This document shows positions 1 through 9,362 of a stretch of 64,000 bases of DNA, in pieces. The stretch covers positions 313,357 through 377,356 of the forward strand of contig NZ_BMHT01000005.1 of assembly GCF_014641455.1 (NCBI RefSeq), read 5' to 3'. Both the position numbers and the translations under genes were made by a program. Position 1 is the stretch's first letter. The number at the start of each line of letters is the position of its first letter. Below the pieces are notes generated by a model. It ran no database searches and was not told where the DNA came from. It saw only the letters and a program-made list of their open reading frames with translations. The DNA comes from Hymenobacter cavernae (GTDB lineage: Bacteria; Bacteroidota; Bacteroidia; Cytophagales; Hymenobacteraceae).

Positions 1-29
1 GAAGGCCGACTCTTTACGAGTCGGCCTTC
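1..29. terminator. Rho-independent terminator hairpin at the window edge
   Basis: Perfect 12-nt arms (1-12 and 18-29) enclose a 5-nt loop (TTTAC). A T-rich run follows on the plus side. It can end a plus-strand gene lying left of the window and can also serve the minus-strand OmpA-like gene that stops at 72. Confidence 0.75.
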
Positions 30-71
30 TTACTTTTAGAGTTTTTCTTCAGGAAGGTGGTACTACCTAGG

Positions 72-725
72 TTACTTGGTGCGCACGGCAATTTCTACGC
101 GGCGGTTTTGCTGGCGGCCGCTTGCCGTAGCGTTAGAGGCTACTGGCTCTGCCTCGCCCATCGGCTCAACACTGATGCGTGAGGCATCGATTTTTCCATT
201 CTGGACAAACCAGTTCTTCACGGCGTCGGCGCGCTTTTCGCTTAGGTCTTTGTTGTAGTCTTTGTCGCCGCGCGCATCAGCAAAGCCCATAATACGCACT
301 TCATTTTTGCCGTAGCGCTGGGCAATGGAAGCAGAAACCTGCTGCAACGCTTTGGTTGCCGTTGGCTTTATCTCAGCCTTATCAGTGTCGAACAGCACCT
401 TTTCTTCAAGGCCGTACACGTTGTAGCTTTCATCACCGCGCACGTTGATATCGGGCAGGTTGATTTCCGGCAGCTTTACATCGGCCAGCTTCTCCTTGGT
501 CATGTCCCAGGCACTAGCGGCAACGCCACCGGCATCAGTGGCCATAGCAGCCGTTTTTGCCCCAGCATCCGAAACCGCTCCGGCAGCGGTTTCACCAGTG
601 CGGGCTACTACTGCGGTATCGGCGGTGGCTTCGCTAAGCTGGTCTTTAGTTTCGGGTTTCTTTAGGTCGTTGCAGGACGCTAGCATTGCCGCCAGTGCAA
701 CAACAGATAACAAGTTCTTTTTCAT
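72..725 (-). CDS. OmpA-family peptidoglycan-associated lipoprotein
   Basis: A 217-residue outer-membrane lipoprotein. Residues 1-18 are a lipoprotein signal ending in a lipobox (LASC, Cys18). A charged, Ala-rich linker follows. From about residue 107 there is an OmpA C-terminal domain: it opens with VLFDTDKAEIKP and carries the peptidoglycan-binding signature around FADARGDKDYNKDLSEKRAD. Such proteins anchor the outer membrane to the cell wall. Only about 100 nt, mostly a long hairpin, separate its start from the upstream hydrolase gene. Its own promoter is therefore not obvious. The family call is firm; the exact partner is unknown. Confidence 0.92.
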   Translation of the reverse strand: MKKNLLSVVALAAMLASCNDLKKPETKDQLSEATADTAVVARTGETAAGAVSDAGAKTAAMATDAGGVAASAWDMTKEKLADVKLPEINLPDINVRGDESYNVYGLEEKVLFDTDKAEIKPTATKALQQVSASIAQRYGKNEVRIMGFADARGDKDYNKDLSEKRADAVKNWFVQNGKIDASRISVEPMGEAEPVASNATASGRQQNRRVEIAVRTK

Positions 726-747
726 AGTGATTGGGAGGAGAGTTGAT

Positions 748-809
748 TTCAGGTAGCATACGAAAAGAGCTAGGTTCAGTTACCTAGCTCTTTTCGTATG
801 CTACCTGAA
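748..809. terminator. Long perfect inverted repeat between two co-directional genes
   Basis: The arms are 28 nt and perfectly complementary (748-775 and 782-809), with a 6-nt loop. It lies just downstream of the hydrolase stop (826, minus strand) and upstream of the OmpA-like gene. The position suits a terminator, but there is no T tract on the minus strand after the stem, so the stem length itself is the notable feature. The arms contain CTAG. Confidence 0.7.
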
Positions 810-825
810 GATGGGGCGAAGCGCC

Positions 826-2223
826 TTATTTCTGCACCTGCTTCATAATCCACTCCCGAATAATCTCCTTTGCCTCGGGCGAGAATGTTTCCCGCCGCTG
901 CCCATTCACTACCGGCCACTCTTCCGGGTCCGACTGAAATAAGTGGTTGACTTTCGGCAACTTGTAAGCTGTCACGTTCGGATTGGTTTTCAAGCCTTTC
1001 GACAAAGCGTTGATATTCGCGTCGGCGGCCGTGTAGTGGTCGGCGGTGCCATTCAGCAACAGCACCGGGCACTTCACTGAAGGAAGCGGCGCCAGCGGGT
1101 CAAAAGTAAGGAAGGCGCGATACTGGGGCGTCGTCAGCTGTGCAGCCCGTGCTAGTGCGGCAATCTCATCTACTGAGCCATCCTGCTTTTGCAGCATCGA
1201 CATGATGATAGAACGCGCCCGCTCATTGTCGGGCGTGCGGCGCACTACTTCCAGAATCTCCTGCTCATTGCGCACGGCGGTCTGCATTTGGTCGCCGTAC
1301 ATGCCCAGCGAATGCAGCATAGTGATTTGCTGCTGATAAACCAAGTCGCTGGCCGGAACACCGTACGCGGCCATTGTCACGATGAAAGCAGGTGCCTTTT
1401 CCTTGGCGGCGGCCAGCAGGGCTACGTTGCCGCCTTCCCCGTGACCAATAACCCCAATGTGTGCTCCTTCTATTTCCGGGCGCGAGCGCAGGAATTCAAG
1501 GCCGGACTGCACATCGCTCACCAAATCAATGGTTGTGCTGCTGGCAGGCGTGCCGGTTGAGCTACCAATACCGCGGTCGTCGAAGCGCAACACGGCAATG
1601 CCACGCCGCGTGAGGAAGTCGGCCAGAGAACCTAGGGGGTGATAGTCACCCAGGGTACCATCCCGGTCGTGTGCGCCGGCATCCGACATGAGCACCACCG
1701 CCGGAAACGGACCAGGGCCAGCGGGCACCGTGAGCATACCGCCCAGCCGCAGGTCGGCGGGTATGTTCTTGAACATCACTTCTTCTTCCCGGTAGGGTGG
1801 CGTGAGGCGCGCGTTCTTTGTGCTAACCAATGGAGGCAGAAACTGAAGCACCAACGGAGCCGTGTAGCCGGGCTGTTTCCAGGTGCCTTGCAGCTGCTGG
1901 CCATCCGAAGCTAGCTTGCCGGTGAAGCGGCTGCCGGCTTCTTCCGCCAGAAACATAATCGTGTCGCCCTGCGTGGCCACTTGCACCATCAGGTTTCCAA
2001 TGCGTTGCTGAGGCACGTCGAGCGCGGCAAAATAGCCGCCGCTGGTGAGGCTTACCAATCGAAACACGATTTCCAACTCGCCTCCCGGCACTTTCAGACG
2101 TCCTTTCCAGCGGCCTTCCAGTGGCGGAGCTTCCGCCCGAACACTCTGACTGGCGGCAGCACCCAGCAGCAGGAACAGCACCAGCCCAAAACGGCACAGA
2201 CTTGAGTAAATGTTTCTCTTCAT
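826..2223 (-). CDS. Exported alpha/beta-hydrolase-fold protein lacking the nucleophile serine
   Basis: 465 residues from the ATG at 2223. An in-frame ATG eight codons upstream (2247) is possible, but the chosen start gives a compact signal peptide (hydrophobic run ending near SVRAEA). An N-terminal beta-rich domain precedes an alpha/beta-hydrolase domain of the dienelactone-hydrolase/S9-like type. The nucleophile elbow, normally GHSxGG, reads GHGEGG here; the Gly codon is at 1438-1440. The likely catalytic Asp (NGTADHY) and His (KVNHLF) are still present. The reading frame is intact. It may be a non-catalytic relative, or it may have an unusual mechanism. The substrate is unknown. Confidence 0.85.
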   Translation of the reverse strand: MKRNIYSSLCRFGLVLFLLLGAAASQSVRAEAPPLEGRWKGRLKVPGGELEIVFRLVSLTSGGYFAALDVPQQRIGNLMVQVATQGDTIMFLAEEAGSRFTGKLASDGQQLQGTWKQPGYTAPLVLQFLPPLVSTKNARLTPPYREEEVMFKNIPADLRLGGMLTVPAGPGPFPAVVLMSDAGAHDRDGTLGDYHPLGSLADFLTRRGIAVLRFDDRGIGSSTGTPASSTTIDLVSDVQSGLEFLRSRPEIEGAHIGVIGHGEGGNVALLAAAKEKAPAFIVTMAAYGVPASDLVYQQQITMLHSLGMYGDQMQTAVRNEQEILEVVRRTPDNERARSIIMSMLQKQDGSVDEIAALARAAQLTTPQYRAFLTFDPLAPLPSVKCPVLLLNGTADHYTAADANINALSKGLKTNPNVTAYKLPKVNHLFQSDPEEWPVVNGQRRETFSPEAKEIIREWIMKQVQK

Positions 2224-2600
2224 TATGCTAGTTGAAAAAGGCTGCATTCAAACGATAGTATTTTGTATTATAACAAGCAAGCACAAGTTTACTTCAGGTT
2301 ATTGGCAAAAAACAAGGCTGGTTGCAACGGGAAGCACCGATCTACTCAACCGAATTATAAGCCAATTTTTTGCCTGTTCTCTTGGTAATTTGATGTATTC
2401 GTGTGTATTTACTAAAACAACAACGGCAGTAATAATCATGCCATTAAAATATAATTATTTCCATTATATCTTATCTGATAGACCCTGTATCCAACCTAGC
2501 TTTCTCCTAATAGCCTCCTGTGGCTGGTGCTTGTAAGCGCAGCCTATACCTAGGATCGAGGTAGTGTTAAGCGAAAAGCTAGGTTCTAGATTCTGCGCAC
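2224..2600. other. AT-rich intergenic region
   Basis: The spacer upstream of the hydrolase and downstream of murF-alr is distinctly AT-richer than the genes around it. It should carry the hydrolase promoter on the minus strand, but I find no clean TAnnTTTG box. It contains one CCTAGG near 2550. Its one longer reading frame has no recognisable protein features. Confidence 0.5.
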
Positions 2601-5096
2601 CTACTCGGCGAAGAACACGCGCTTCACTCGCTCGCTCACGCTGGTCAACAGCTCATACGGAATGGTGCCAATCCGGGCCGCCAAGGTGGTGAGCGGCATT
2701 TCCTCCCCGAAGATGATAGCATTGTCGCCGGCCTGGGCTTCCGGAATAGCCGTTACATCAACCATGCACATATCCATGCACACGTTCCCAACAACGGGTG
2801 CCGGCTGACCCCGCACCACAACGTGCCCCACACCATTGCCGAAGCGACGGTCGTAGCCATCGGCGTAGCCAATAGCCAGGGTGGCGATGCGACGCTCGTG
2901 CGCCACGGCCTGACCACGTCGTCCGTAGCCGACTGTGTGGCCCGCTGGTAAGGTTTTTATCTGCGAGATGGTAGTCCGGAGGCTGCTCACTGGACGCAGG
3001 GCTTCCTGGTTTTCGCCGCTGGCTTCTACCCCATAGAGGCCGATGCCGAGGCGCACCATATCGAAGTGTGCGTCGGGAAAGCGCAGAATACCAGCGGAAT
3101 TCAGCGCGTGTTTGATCACGGAGTAGCCTAGCGCGGCTTCCAACCTAGGTGTCATGCGCTGGAAGGCGGCGAGCTGCTGCCGCGAAAAGTCGTTGTGCTG
3201 GGCCTCGTCGGCGCCGGCCAGGTGGGTGAGCATGCTGGCAACGCGCAGGCGAGCGGCGTTTTCGCGCAACACGATGCTCAGCTCGTCTATATCTTCCTCG
3301 GCAAAGCCCAGGCGCCGCATACCAGTATCGAGCTTGAGGTGAATGGCCGGCAAGGGCTGATCGTGGGCTGCCCGCAGATAATCGCGCAGGCGCTCAAACG
3401 AGTAGATTTCCGGCTCCAAGTGATACTGCTGCATCTTCTGAAAACTATCCGGCGACGGGTTCATCACCATAATAGGCAGGCTGATACCGTGCTGGCGCAG
3501 CTCCACTCCCTCATCGGCGTAGGCGACGGCCAGGTAGTCGGCCCGGTGGAACTGGAGCAGATTGGCTACCTCGTAGCTGCCGCTGCCATAGGCAAACGCC
3601 TTCACCATCACCATCAGCTTGGTGCCGGGCATGAGGCGGATGCGGTAATAGTTAAGGTTGTGCACCAAGGCATCCAGGTTTACCTCCAGCACCGTGCCGT
3701 GAATTTTCTGCTGAAAGGCGGCCACAATGCGCTCGAAACCAAATCGGCGGGCGCCCTTCACCAGGATCGTTTCGTGCTGAAATTGATCGGAGTGAAAGTT
3801 GGCGAGGAAGTCTTCCGTTTGCGGGAAGAAAGCTCGCTCAACACCATCAAACAAAAGCTGATGCTGACTGATTTCCGGCCCAATCCCGATTAATCGCTCT
3901 ACTTTATGGGTGGCTAGCTGGGCGGCTACGCGGCCGTACAGCTCGGCCGCCGGGAGGCCCGATTCGAGCACATCGGAGAGAATGAGCGTCCGGCGCCCCC
4001 GACGCGGCTGGCGTGCCAAGGCATCGAGCGCCAGAGTCAGACCGGCCAGGTCGTTGTTGTAGGTATCATCCAGCACGTAGCAATCGTTGAGCGCCTGCTT
4101 CATTTCCAGGCGCATTGCGACGGGTGCAAGACGGTCGAGGCGGCGCTGAATTTCGGTGGCGGGCACCTGACGCCACAGCAGAACGGCCAGGCCATGCAGC
4201 GCGTTTTCCACCGAGGGTTCATCGGCAAACGGCAGCGTGAAGGTGTGCTCCTGCGCCAACGGCCTAGCAATGCCTACGTGCACAACCGTGCGGTCGGCGC
4301 TGGCCTCTGCCACTGTGACGGCGACGTGCGCGTCGTGGGGGTGGCGGCGGCTCCAGGTAAACAGGCGGTGTTCGGGTAATAGCGCCTGCGCGGCAAGGTG
4401 CACCGCTTCGTGGTCACGGCAGTAAAACAGCGTGTCGACGTCGGCGAAGAGCTGCATCTTCTCCCCTACTTTCTCCTGGGGTGAGGCAAAACCCGCGTCG
4501 TGCGCGGTACCTAGGTTGGTGAAGATACCCAGGGTCGGTTTGATGACGCGGGCTAGCCGGGCCATTTCGCCGAGCTCCGAAATACCCGCCTCAAAAATAC
4601 CAAGCGTATGCGTACTGTTCAGCTCCCACACGCTGAGCGGCACGCCCACCTGCGAGTTATAGCTGCGCGGACTTTTGCAAATCAGCTCATCCGGGCTTAA
4701 CAACTGCGCCAGCCATTCCTTCACAATGGTTTTGCCATTGGAACCCGTGATGCCAAACACCGGAATCCGGAACTGCTGCCGATGATGAGCCGCTACGGCC
4801 TGCAAGGCTAATAAGCTGTCTTCCGTCAGCAAAAAGCTAGCTTCCGGGTAAGCACCCAGGCCTTCGGGAATTTCCTCGGCTCGATCTACCACGAACAGGC
4901 GCACGCCTCGGCGGTACAGATCGGGCAGGTAGCGGTGACCGTTGTGCTGGGTGCCGCGAATGGCAAAGAACAAGGCGCCACCCGGCTGCCCCAGGCGTCG
5001 GCTATCAAGCAGGAGCTGGTGGATGGCAGCGGAAAGGGAGCTAGCCTGAAGCAGCGTGCCGCCGGTAATGGCTGGCAGATCAGAGAAGGAAAGCAT
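2601..5096 (-). CDS. murF-alr: Bifunctional MurF ligase / alanine racemase
   Basis: A cytoplasmic fusion of two peptidoglycan-precursor enzymes. The N-terminal half is UDP-N-acetylmuramoyl-tripeptide:D-Ala-D-Ala ligase, with an ATP-binding loop (GITGSNGKT) near residues 116-123. The C-terminal half, from about residue 455, is a PLP-dependent alanine racemase with the Schiff-base lysine in MVMVKAFAYG and the second catalytic tyrosine in VGYGRRG. It converts L-Ala to D-Ala and, in the other domain, adds D-Ala-D-Ala to the UDP-MurNAc-tripeptide. The fusion is known in Bacteroidota. I chose the ATG at 5096 (831 aa) over a GTG at 5117 because a promoter -7 box covers 5117-5124. Confidence 0.96.
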   Translation of the reverse strand: MLSFSDLPAITGGTLLQASSLSAAIHQLLLDSRRLGQPGGALFFAIRGTQHNGHRYLPDLYRRGVRLFVVDRAEEIPEGLGAYPEASFLLTEDSLLALQAVAAHHRQQFRIPVFGITGSNGKTIVKEWLAQLLSPDELICKSPRSYNSQVGVPLSVWELNSTHTLGIFEAGISELGEMARLARVIKPTLGIFTNLGTAHDAGFASPQEKVGEKMQLFADVDTLFYCRDHEAVHLAAQALLPEHRLFTWSRRHPHDAHVAVTVAEASADRTVVHVGIARPLAQEHTFTLPFADEPSVENALHGLAVLLWRQVPATEIQRRLDRLAPVAMRLEMKQALNDCYVLDDTYNNDLAGLTLALDALARQPRRGRRTLILSDVLESGLPAAELYGRVAAQLATHKVERLIGIGPEISQHQLLFDGVERAFFPQTEDFLANFHSDQFQHETILVKGARRFGFERIVAAFQQKIHGTVLEVNLDALVHNLNYYRIRLMPGTKLMVMVKAFAYGSGSYEVANLLQFHRADYLAVAYADEGVELRQHGISLPIMVMNPSPDSFQKMQQYHLEPEIYSFERLRDYLRAAHDQPLPAIHLKLDTGMRRLGFAEEDIDELSIVLRENAARLRVASMLTHLAGADEAQHNDFSRQQLAAFQRMTPRLEAALGYSVIKHALNSAGILRFPDAHFDMVRLGIGLYGVEASGENQEALRPVSSLRTTISQIKTLPAGHTVGYGRRGQAVAHERRIATLAIGYADGYDRRFGNGVGHVVVRGQPAPVVGNVCMDMCMVDVTAIPEAQAGDNAIIFGEEMPLTTLAARIGTIPYELLTSVSERVKRVFFAE

Positions 5097-5116
5097 AGTA
5101 CGGATAACAACTGCCA

Positions 5117-5124
5117 CAAAGGTA
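5117..5124 (-). promoter_or_regulatory. Bacteroidota -7 promoter box of murF-alr
   Basis: On the minus strand this reads TACCTTTG, a full match to TAnnTTTG. Transcription would start near 5113, about 17 nt before the ATG at 5096, and this excludes the upstream GTG as start. I see no clear -33 TTTG. Confidence 0.55.
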
Positions 5125-5258
5125 TAGTGGTTACGATTGTAGCCCGACGCGAGTCACAGACGCAGGTTCTGTTGCACCTCTTCTAACAACAGCTTGTTAT
5201 AGCTTAGCAGAGCGCTGTTACATCGTTTGGTCATGCTAGCAGATTTGCTGGTATGACC

Positions 5259-5318
5259 AACTTCTAGTCAACAAAAAAGCCTTAGCGTGTGCCAAGGCTT
5301 TTTTGTTGACTAGAAGTT
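5259..5318. terminator. Bidirectional terminator with extended arms
   Basis: Perfect 25-nt arms (5259-5283 and 5294-5318) with a 10-nt loop. Each arm holds an A6/T6 tract, so it can work on either strand. It lies upstream of murF-alr and after position 5348 on the plus strand, and may insulate murF-alr from neighbours. A weaker imperfect hairpin adjoins it at 5227-5260. Confidence 0.75.
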
Positions 5319-5347
5319 GTTTCGCAGACAGTGGGGAGTAGGCAGCC

Positions 5348-6247
5348 TTAACGAAACTTCAAGCCACTCATGGCTTGAGGGATAAGGTACTGTACCGTCA
5401 AGCCAGTTACTAGATACCAGTCATTATGCCTGCCGACTCCACGTACTTGGGCAGGTGCGGCAAAGCCATCAATATTGCCGCGTGTGACATCGTGCCCAAA
5501 GTAACGAGCTGCTGGACTGGTCAGGTTACTTACGTCCGTGTACAGACCTCCCACGTCATCTAAATAATCCGTGGAGGTTCTACGCCAGCCAATCTCCAAA
5601 CCTAGGTCTAACTCCTTGGTAAGGCGGTAGCGGACGCCGCCACCAAACGGTAGCGCAAACTGCGTACGCTGGTAACCCGTGCTTTGCCCTTCTGTGCGCA
5701 GGGGTTGCAGCGCTATGTAGCTGCCTTCACTTAGTCCCTGCGGGATTGAGCCCCCACCAACCAAGCCTTTCGGATTATGGTGAAATACAGCAACACCGGC
5801 GAATACATACGGCACGAAGTCAGGCCGATGTAAGTAATCACCCCTATTCTCTACCAAATCAAATACGCCGACAGCTGAAAGTTCCAGCAAGTTGTTGCGG
5901 AAGTTGATGTTACGCTCATAGCGTAGCGGTGCTCCGGCATCATTATCAGACGCTGATTTGGAATCACGCCCTACAATGCGGCCGTAAGTCAGCATAGCGC
6001 GGCCGGAAAGACGCGGCGTGAAGCGCTGGGTAGCGCTCAAGGAAACACCTGGCCGGGTAGAACCCAGACGCAAACTACTCATGCGAACGTCAGGCACCAC
6101 ATCCCCAAAATAGTTTAGTGCATTCAAGCTAAGGCCTACAGTTCGGTAGCGGTTGTGTTTGCTGAAATTTTGCGCTTGGAGGGAAGAGGCCAATAAGGCA
6201 CACAGTGGCAGCGTTAGAAGCAGACTCGTGTAGCGTTTAATCATCAT
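5348..6247 (-). CDS. Outer-membrane beta-barrel protein (function unknown)
   Basis: 299 residues with a Sec signal peptide (hydrophobic core, cleavage near SLQAQ). The rest is made of alternating aromatic/polar beta strands, such as YRTVGLSLNALNYFGD near the N-terminus and FGGGVRYRLTKELDLGLEIGWRRT near the middle. The C-terminus is short and does not look like a T9SS sorting domain. This pattern fits the small Bacteroidota outer-membrane barrels annotated only as domains of unknown function. An alternative ATG lies one codon downstream of the first (6244). Its substrate or role cannot be told from the sequence. Confidence 0.7.
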   Translation of the reverse strand: MMIKRYTSLLLTLPLCALLASSLQAQNFSKHNRYRTVGLSLNALNYFGDVVPDVRMSSLRLGSTRPGVSLSATQRFTPRLSGRAMLTYGRIVGRDSKSASDNDAGAPLRYERNINFRNNLLELSAVGVFDLVENRGDYLHRPDFVPYVFAGVAVFHHNPKGLVGGGSIPQGLSEGSYIALQPLRTEGQSTGYQRTQFALPFGGGVRYRLTKELDLGLEIGWRRTSTDYLDDVGGLYTDVSNLTSPAARYFGHDVTRGNIDGFAAPAQVRGVGRHNDWYLVTGLTVQYLIPQAMSGLKFR

Positions 6248-6737
6248 TTCGTATACAGAGTGAGAGGCATTATTCTTAACTCAACAGTGTGAGCGTACTA
6301 CCGTTGCTTGATGATAGGAGTACTATGTAGTGCGGCTTTCGCACAAAAATGTTGCCGCTTGTACAAAGTCAACATTACCATTACTGGTGCCTTAGCAGAA
6401 AAGCCGTGCTCTGCGAACTCTATGACTTACAGGAAAGCACAACAAATTCTTCTGTTTGCCACTCCAGGGCAGCTTAATGCTATAGGGTAGTTTAAGCTAG
6501 GCTCCAAAATAAGTTAGCACCATAGCAAGCCTAGCAAAAGCGTTCTTTAGAATCCGACACTACTTAAATTCTCACTATGGTCCGACTACATCCCATAGTG
6601 GGTGAACATACTTATCCTGTAAGATGAGCTACTACCTGTTCCTCTATTTTTAAGATGAACCACATGCAAAGCCTTCTCACGCACACTCCCGCCCCATTCT
6701 GTTATCTTCGGGCTGCCTTACGAATCTATTCTGCTCA
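6248..6737. other. Divergent intergenic region of about 490 bp
   Basis: The region lies between the divergently transcribed barrel gene and the YfhO-type gene. The only regulatory candidate is TATCTTCG at 6703-6710 on the plus strand, seven of eight positions of the -7 consensus, about 25 nt upstream of the YfhO ATG. A 60-codon open frame (6308-6490) has no protein-like features and is not called. Confidence 0.45.
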
Positions 6738-9290
6738 ATGACGACTGTTTCTTCCGCACCCGCGCCGTTGTGGCGACGGGCGTTGCCTCACCTGCTGTCC
6801 ATCGTGTTCTTTTTGGTGCTGGCAGCGCTGTATTTTTCGCCTATCCTGTTTGAAGGCAAAACGCTGGCCCAGCACGACATTGTGCAGTTTAACGGTGGCG
6901 CGCACGAGGCGGCGCAGTACCGCGAAGTAACCGGCAAGGAAGCGCTCTGGACCAACTCCATGTTCTCGGGGATGCCCACGTACCTGATCAGCACCCGCTT
7001 CCCGGGCGATTTGTCGGGCTACCTGCACAAGGCTTTCACGCTCGGGCTGCCGGCCGTAGTAGCTAACCTTTTCCTGGCGTTGCTGTGCGGATACATTCTG
7101 TTCGTGAGCCTAGGTCTGCAGCCGCTGGTAGCAGCCGTGGGCGCCATCGCGCTGGGCTTTACGAGCTATAACCTGATTATTCTGGCAGCCGGCCACAACA
7201 CTAAGTCATTGGCCTTGGCGTATGCGCCACTGGTCCTGGCGGGTCTGCTGGTCACATTCCGGCGCAACCGTTGGCTTGGAGCCGCGCTGTTTGCCCTAGG
7301 TCTGACGATGAACGTGCGCTCCAATCACTTGCAGATCACCTATTACCTGCTGCTACTGGTGGTCATCTTTGGGGTTGTGGAACTTGTGGCGGCCATGCGC
7401 GCCAAGCGGCTTTCCGATTTTCTGGGTCGCGCGGCGCTACTCGCCGTGGGTGCGTTGCTCGCCGTAGGCGTCAGCTTTGGTCGCCTTTACACCACGCTTG
7501 AGTATGGCAAGTACTCCATTCGGGGCCGTTCGGAGCTGAAAACGCCACCGCCCGCCGCACCGGGAGCAACGCCGCAACCTGCCGGCGACGACGCCACAGG
7601 CGGCTCTGGCCTCGACCGCGACTATGCTTTCGGATGGAGCTACGGGGTTGGCGAATCTATCACGCTGCTTATTCCTAACTACTACGGCGGCGCGTCGCAG
7701 GGCAAGCTGAGCGAGTCGTCGGAAACGGCTAAAGCACTGACTACCCTAGGTGTGCCGCCCGTGCAACTGCGCGACTACCTGGCTCAGATGCCGCTCTACT
7801 GGGGCGCCCAGCCTTCCACCAGCGGCCCGGTTTACATGGGCGCGGTGGTGTGTTTGTTGTTTACCCTAGGTTTGTTTGTGGCCGACCGCCGCACGCGCAA
7901 CTGGCTTCTGATCGGCACCATTCTGTCGATTGTGCTGGCGTGGGGCAAGAACTTCGAGACGTTCAACTACCTAATGTTCGACTACTTCCCCGGCTACAAC
8001 AAGTTCCGTTCGGTGTCGATGGCGCTGGTAATTGCGCAACTCGCCATGCCGCTGCTTGCCGTGCTGGCGCTGGCCCGCCTGCTACGGGCGCAGCCGAATA
8101 CGGCAGCTGTTGCCGGGCACCCGGCGCTGGCTATCAAAGCCGCCGACTCGCCTGAAACAACTGACCTCAAGCGTAAACTCCTATATGCCATTGGCATCAC
8201 GGCTGGCATTTGCGTGCTCGCTTTCCTGGCGGGCCTAGGTGCTGATTTTGCCGGTCCTATTGATGCACAAATGCAGCAGCAAGGCTTCCCGTTGGATGCC
8301 CTGCGCCAGGACCGAGCCAGCCTGATGCACACGGACGTGTTCCGCTCGCTGGTGTTTATTCTGCTGACCGGCGGCGTGCTCTACGCCTTCCTGCTCCGCA
8401 AGCTGACCGCTACAACGGCGGCTCTAATCGTGGGTGTGCTGACGCTCGTGGATTTGTGGGGCGTGGATAAGCGCTACCTGAACGACGCCAATTTTCAGCG
8501 CGAAACCGTGGCCCAACAATTCGTTCCTACGCCCGCCGACGAGCAGATTTTGCAGGACAAAGACCTGAGCTACCGGGTATTGAACATTCAGAATCCTTTT
8601 AATGAAGCCAACACTTCTTACTTCCACAAGAGCATTGGCGGCTACCACGGGGCAAAGTTGCGGCGCTATCAGGATCTGGTTGATCGTCAGATTGGGCAGA
8701 ACAACACGCAGGTGCTGAACATGTTGAATACGCGCTATATCATCACTGGCGACCCGAAGCAGCCGGTGCAGCGCAACCCCGGCGCCCTCGGCAATGCCTG
8801 GTTTGTGAGTGAGATTGAGAAGGTGCAGAACCCCGACCAGGAAATGGCCGCGCTCAGCAAGCTCAATCCGGCCACTACGGCGGTGGTAGACGCTTCGAAG
8901 TTCCCGATTACGAAAACCACTTATAATGTGACCGGCTCCACCATCCGCCTGTCGAACTACTCGCCCGATGAGTTGAAATATCAGGTGAATGCGGCGCAGG
9001 ACGGCTTCGTGGTCTTCTCCGAAATCTATTATCAGGACGGCTGGAACGCCTACATCGACGGCAAGCTGACCCCGCACCTGCGCGCCAACTACGTGCTGCG
9101 CGCTTTGCCCGTGCCGGCTGGTCAGCACACCATCGATTTTAAGTTTGAGCCCAAGGAATACGCCATTGGCAACACGGTGTCGCTGGTGTCGTCGGTGGTG
9201 CTGGTGCTGGTGCTGCTAGCGGCGCTCTACTACGCCAACAAGCGCAAGCCCGAGCCGGTGCAAGCCGAAGAAGTGAAGCTGGCGGCTTAA
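6738..9290 (+). CDS. YfhO-family polytopic membrane protein
   Basis: 850 residues with about a dozen hydrophobic segments from residue 10 to 560, then a long extracytoplasmic domain and a final transmembrane helix near 820-840. The layout and the motifs around AAGHNTKSLALAYAP and FNYLMFDYFPGYNKFRSVSM fit the bacterial YfhO family, GT-C-like membrane proteins. In Firmicutes members act in lipoteichoic acid glycosylation. In Bacteroidota, which lack that polymer, the substrate is unknown; a lipid-linked sugar donor is an inference. A 25-residue Pro/Ala/Gly-rich insert (near 270-295) is unstructured. It ends in a hairpin terminator. Confidence 0.88.
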   Translation: MTTVSSAPAPLWRRALPHLLSIVFFLVLAALYFSPILFEGKTLAQHDIVQFNGGAHEAAQYREVTGKEALWTNSMFSGMPTYLISTRFPGDLSGYLHKAFTLGLPAVVANLFLALLCGYILFVSLGLQPLVAAVGAIALGFTSYNLIILAAGHNTKSLALAYAPLVLAGLLVTFRRNRWLGAALFALGLTMNVRSNHLQITYYLLLLVVIFGVVELVAAMRAKRLSDFLGRAALLAVGALLAVGVSFGRLYTTLEYGKYSIRGRSELKTPPPAAPGATPQPAGDDATGGSGLDRDYAFGWSYGVGESITLLIPNYYGGASQGKLSESSETAKALTTLGVPPVQLRDYLAQMPLYWGAQPSTSGPVYMGAVVCLLFTLGLFVADRRTRNWLLIGTILSIVLAWGKNFETFNYLMFDYFPGYNKFRSVSMALVIAQLAMPLLAVLALARLLRAQPNTAAVAGHPALAIKAADSPETTDLKRKLLYAIGITAGICVLAFLAGLGADFAGPIDAQMQQQGFPLDALRQDRASLMHTDVFRSLVFILLTGGVLYAFLLRKLTATTAALIVGVLTLVDLWGVDKRYLNDANFQRETVAQQFVPTPADEQILQDKDLSYRVLNIQNPFNEANTSYFHKSIGGYHGAKLRRYQDLVDRQIGQNNTQVLNMLNTRYIITGDPKQPVQRNPGALGNAWFVSEIEKVQNPDQEMAALSKLNPATTAVVDASKFPITKTTYNVTGSTIRLSNYSPDELKYQVNAAQDGFVVFSEIYYQDGWNAYIDGKLTPHLRANYVLRALPVPAGQHTIDFKFEPKEYAIGNTVSLVSSVVLVLVLLAALYYANKRKPEPVQAEEVKLAA

Positions 9291-9313
9291 ACCAGCAACC
9301 AACCTAGCCTAAT

Positions 9314-9362
9314 AGCTGCCTGTCGTTCTGCACGTTGCTGGAATGGCAGGCAGCTTGTTTTT
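9314..9362 (+). terminator. Terminator of the YfhO-type gene
   Basis: Nine-nt arms (9314-9322 and 9347-9355) with a 24-nt loop, followed by TTGTTTTT. The T tract abuts the start of the next gene at 9363. Confidence 0.55.

Noticed and set aside
3195..3893. 232-codon open frame on the plus strand
   Set aside because: It lies antisense inside murF-alr, whose motifs are intact. High GC produces such shadow frames.
8424..9128. 234-codon open frame on the minus strand
   Set aside because: Antisense inside the YfhO-type gene, with no signal peptide, domain or own promoter.
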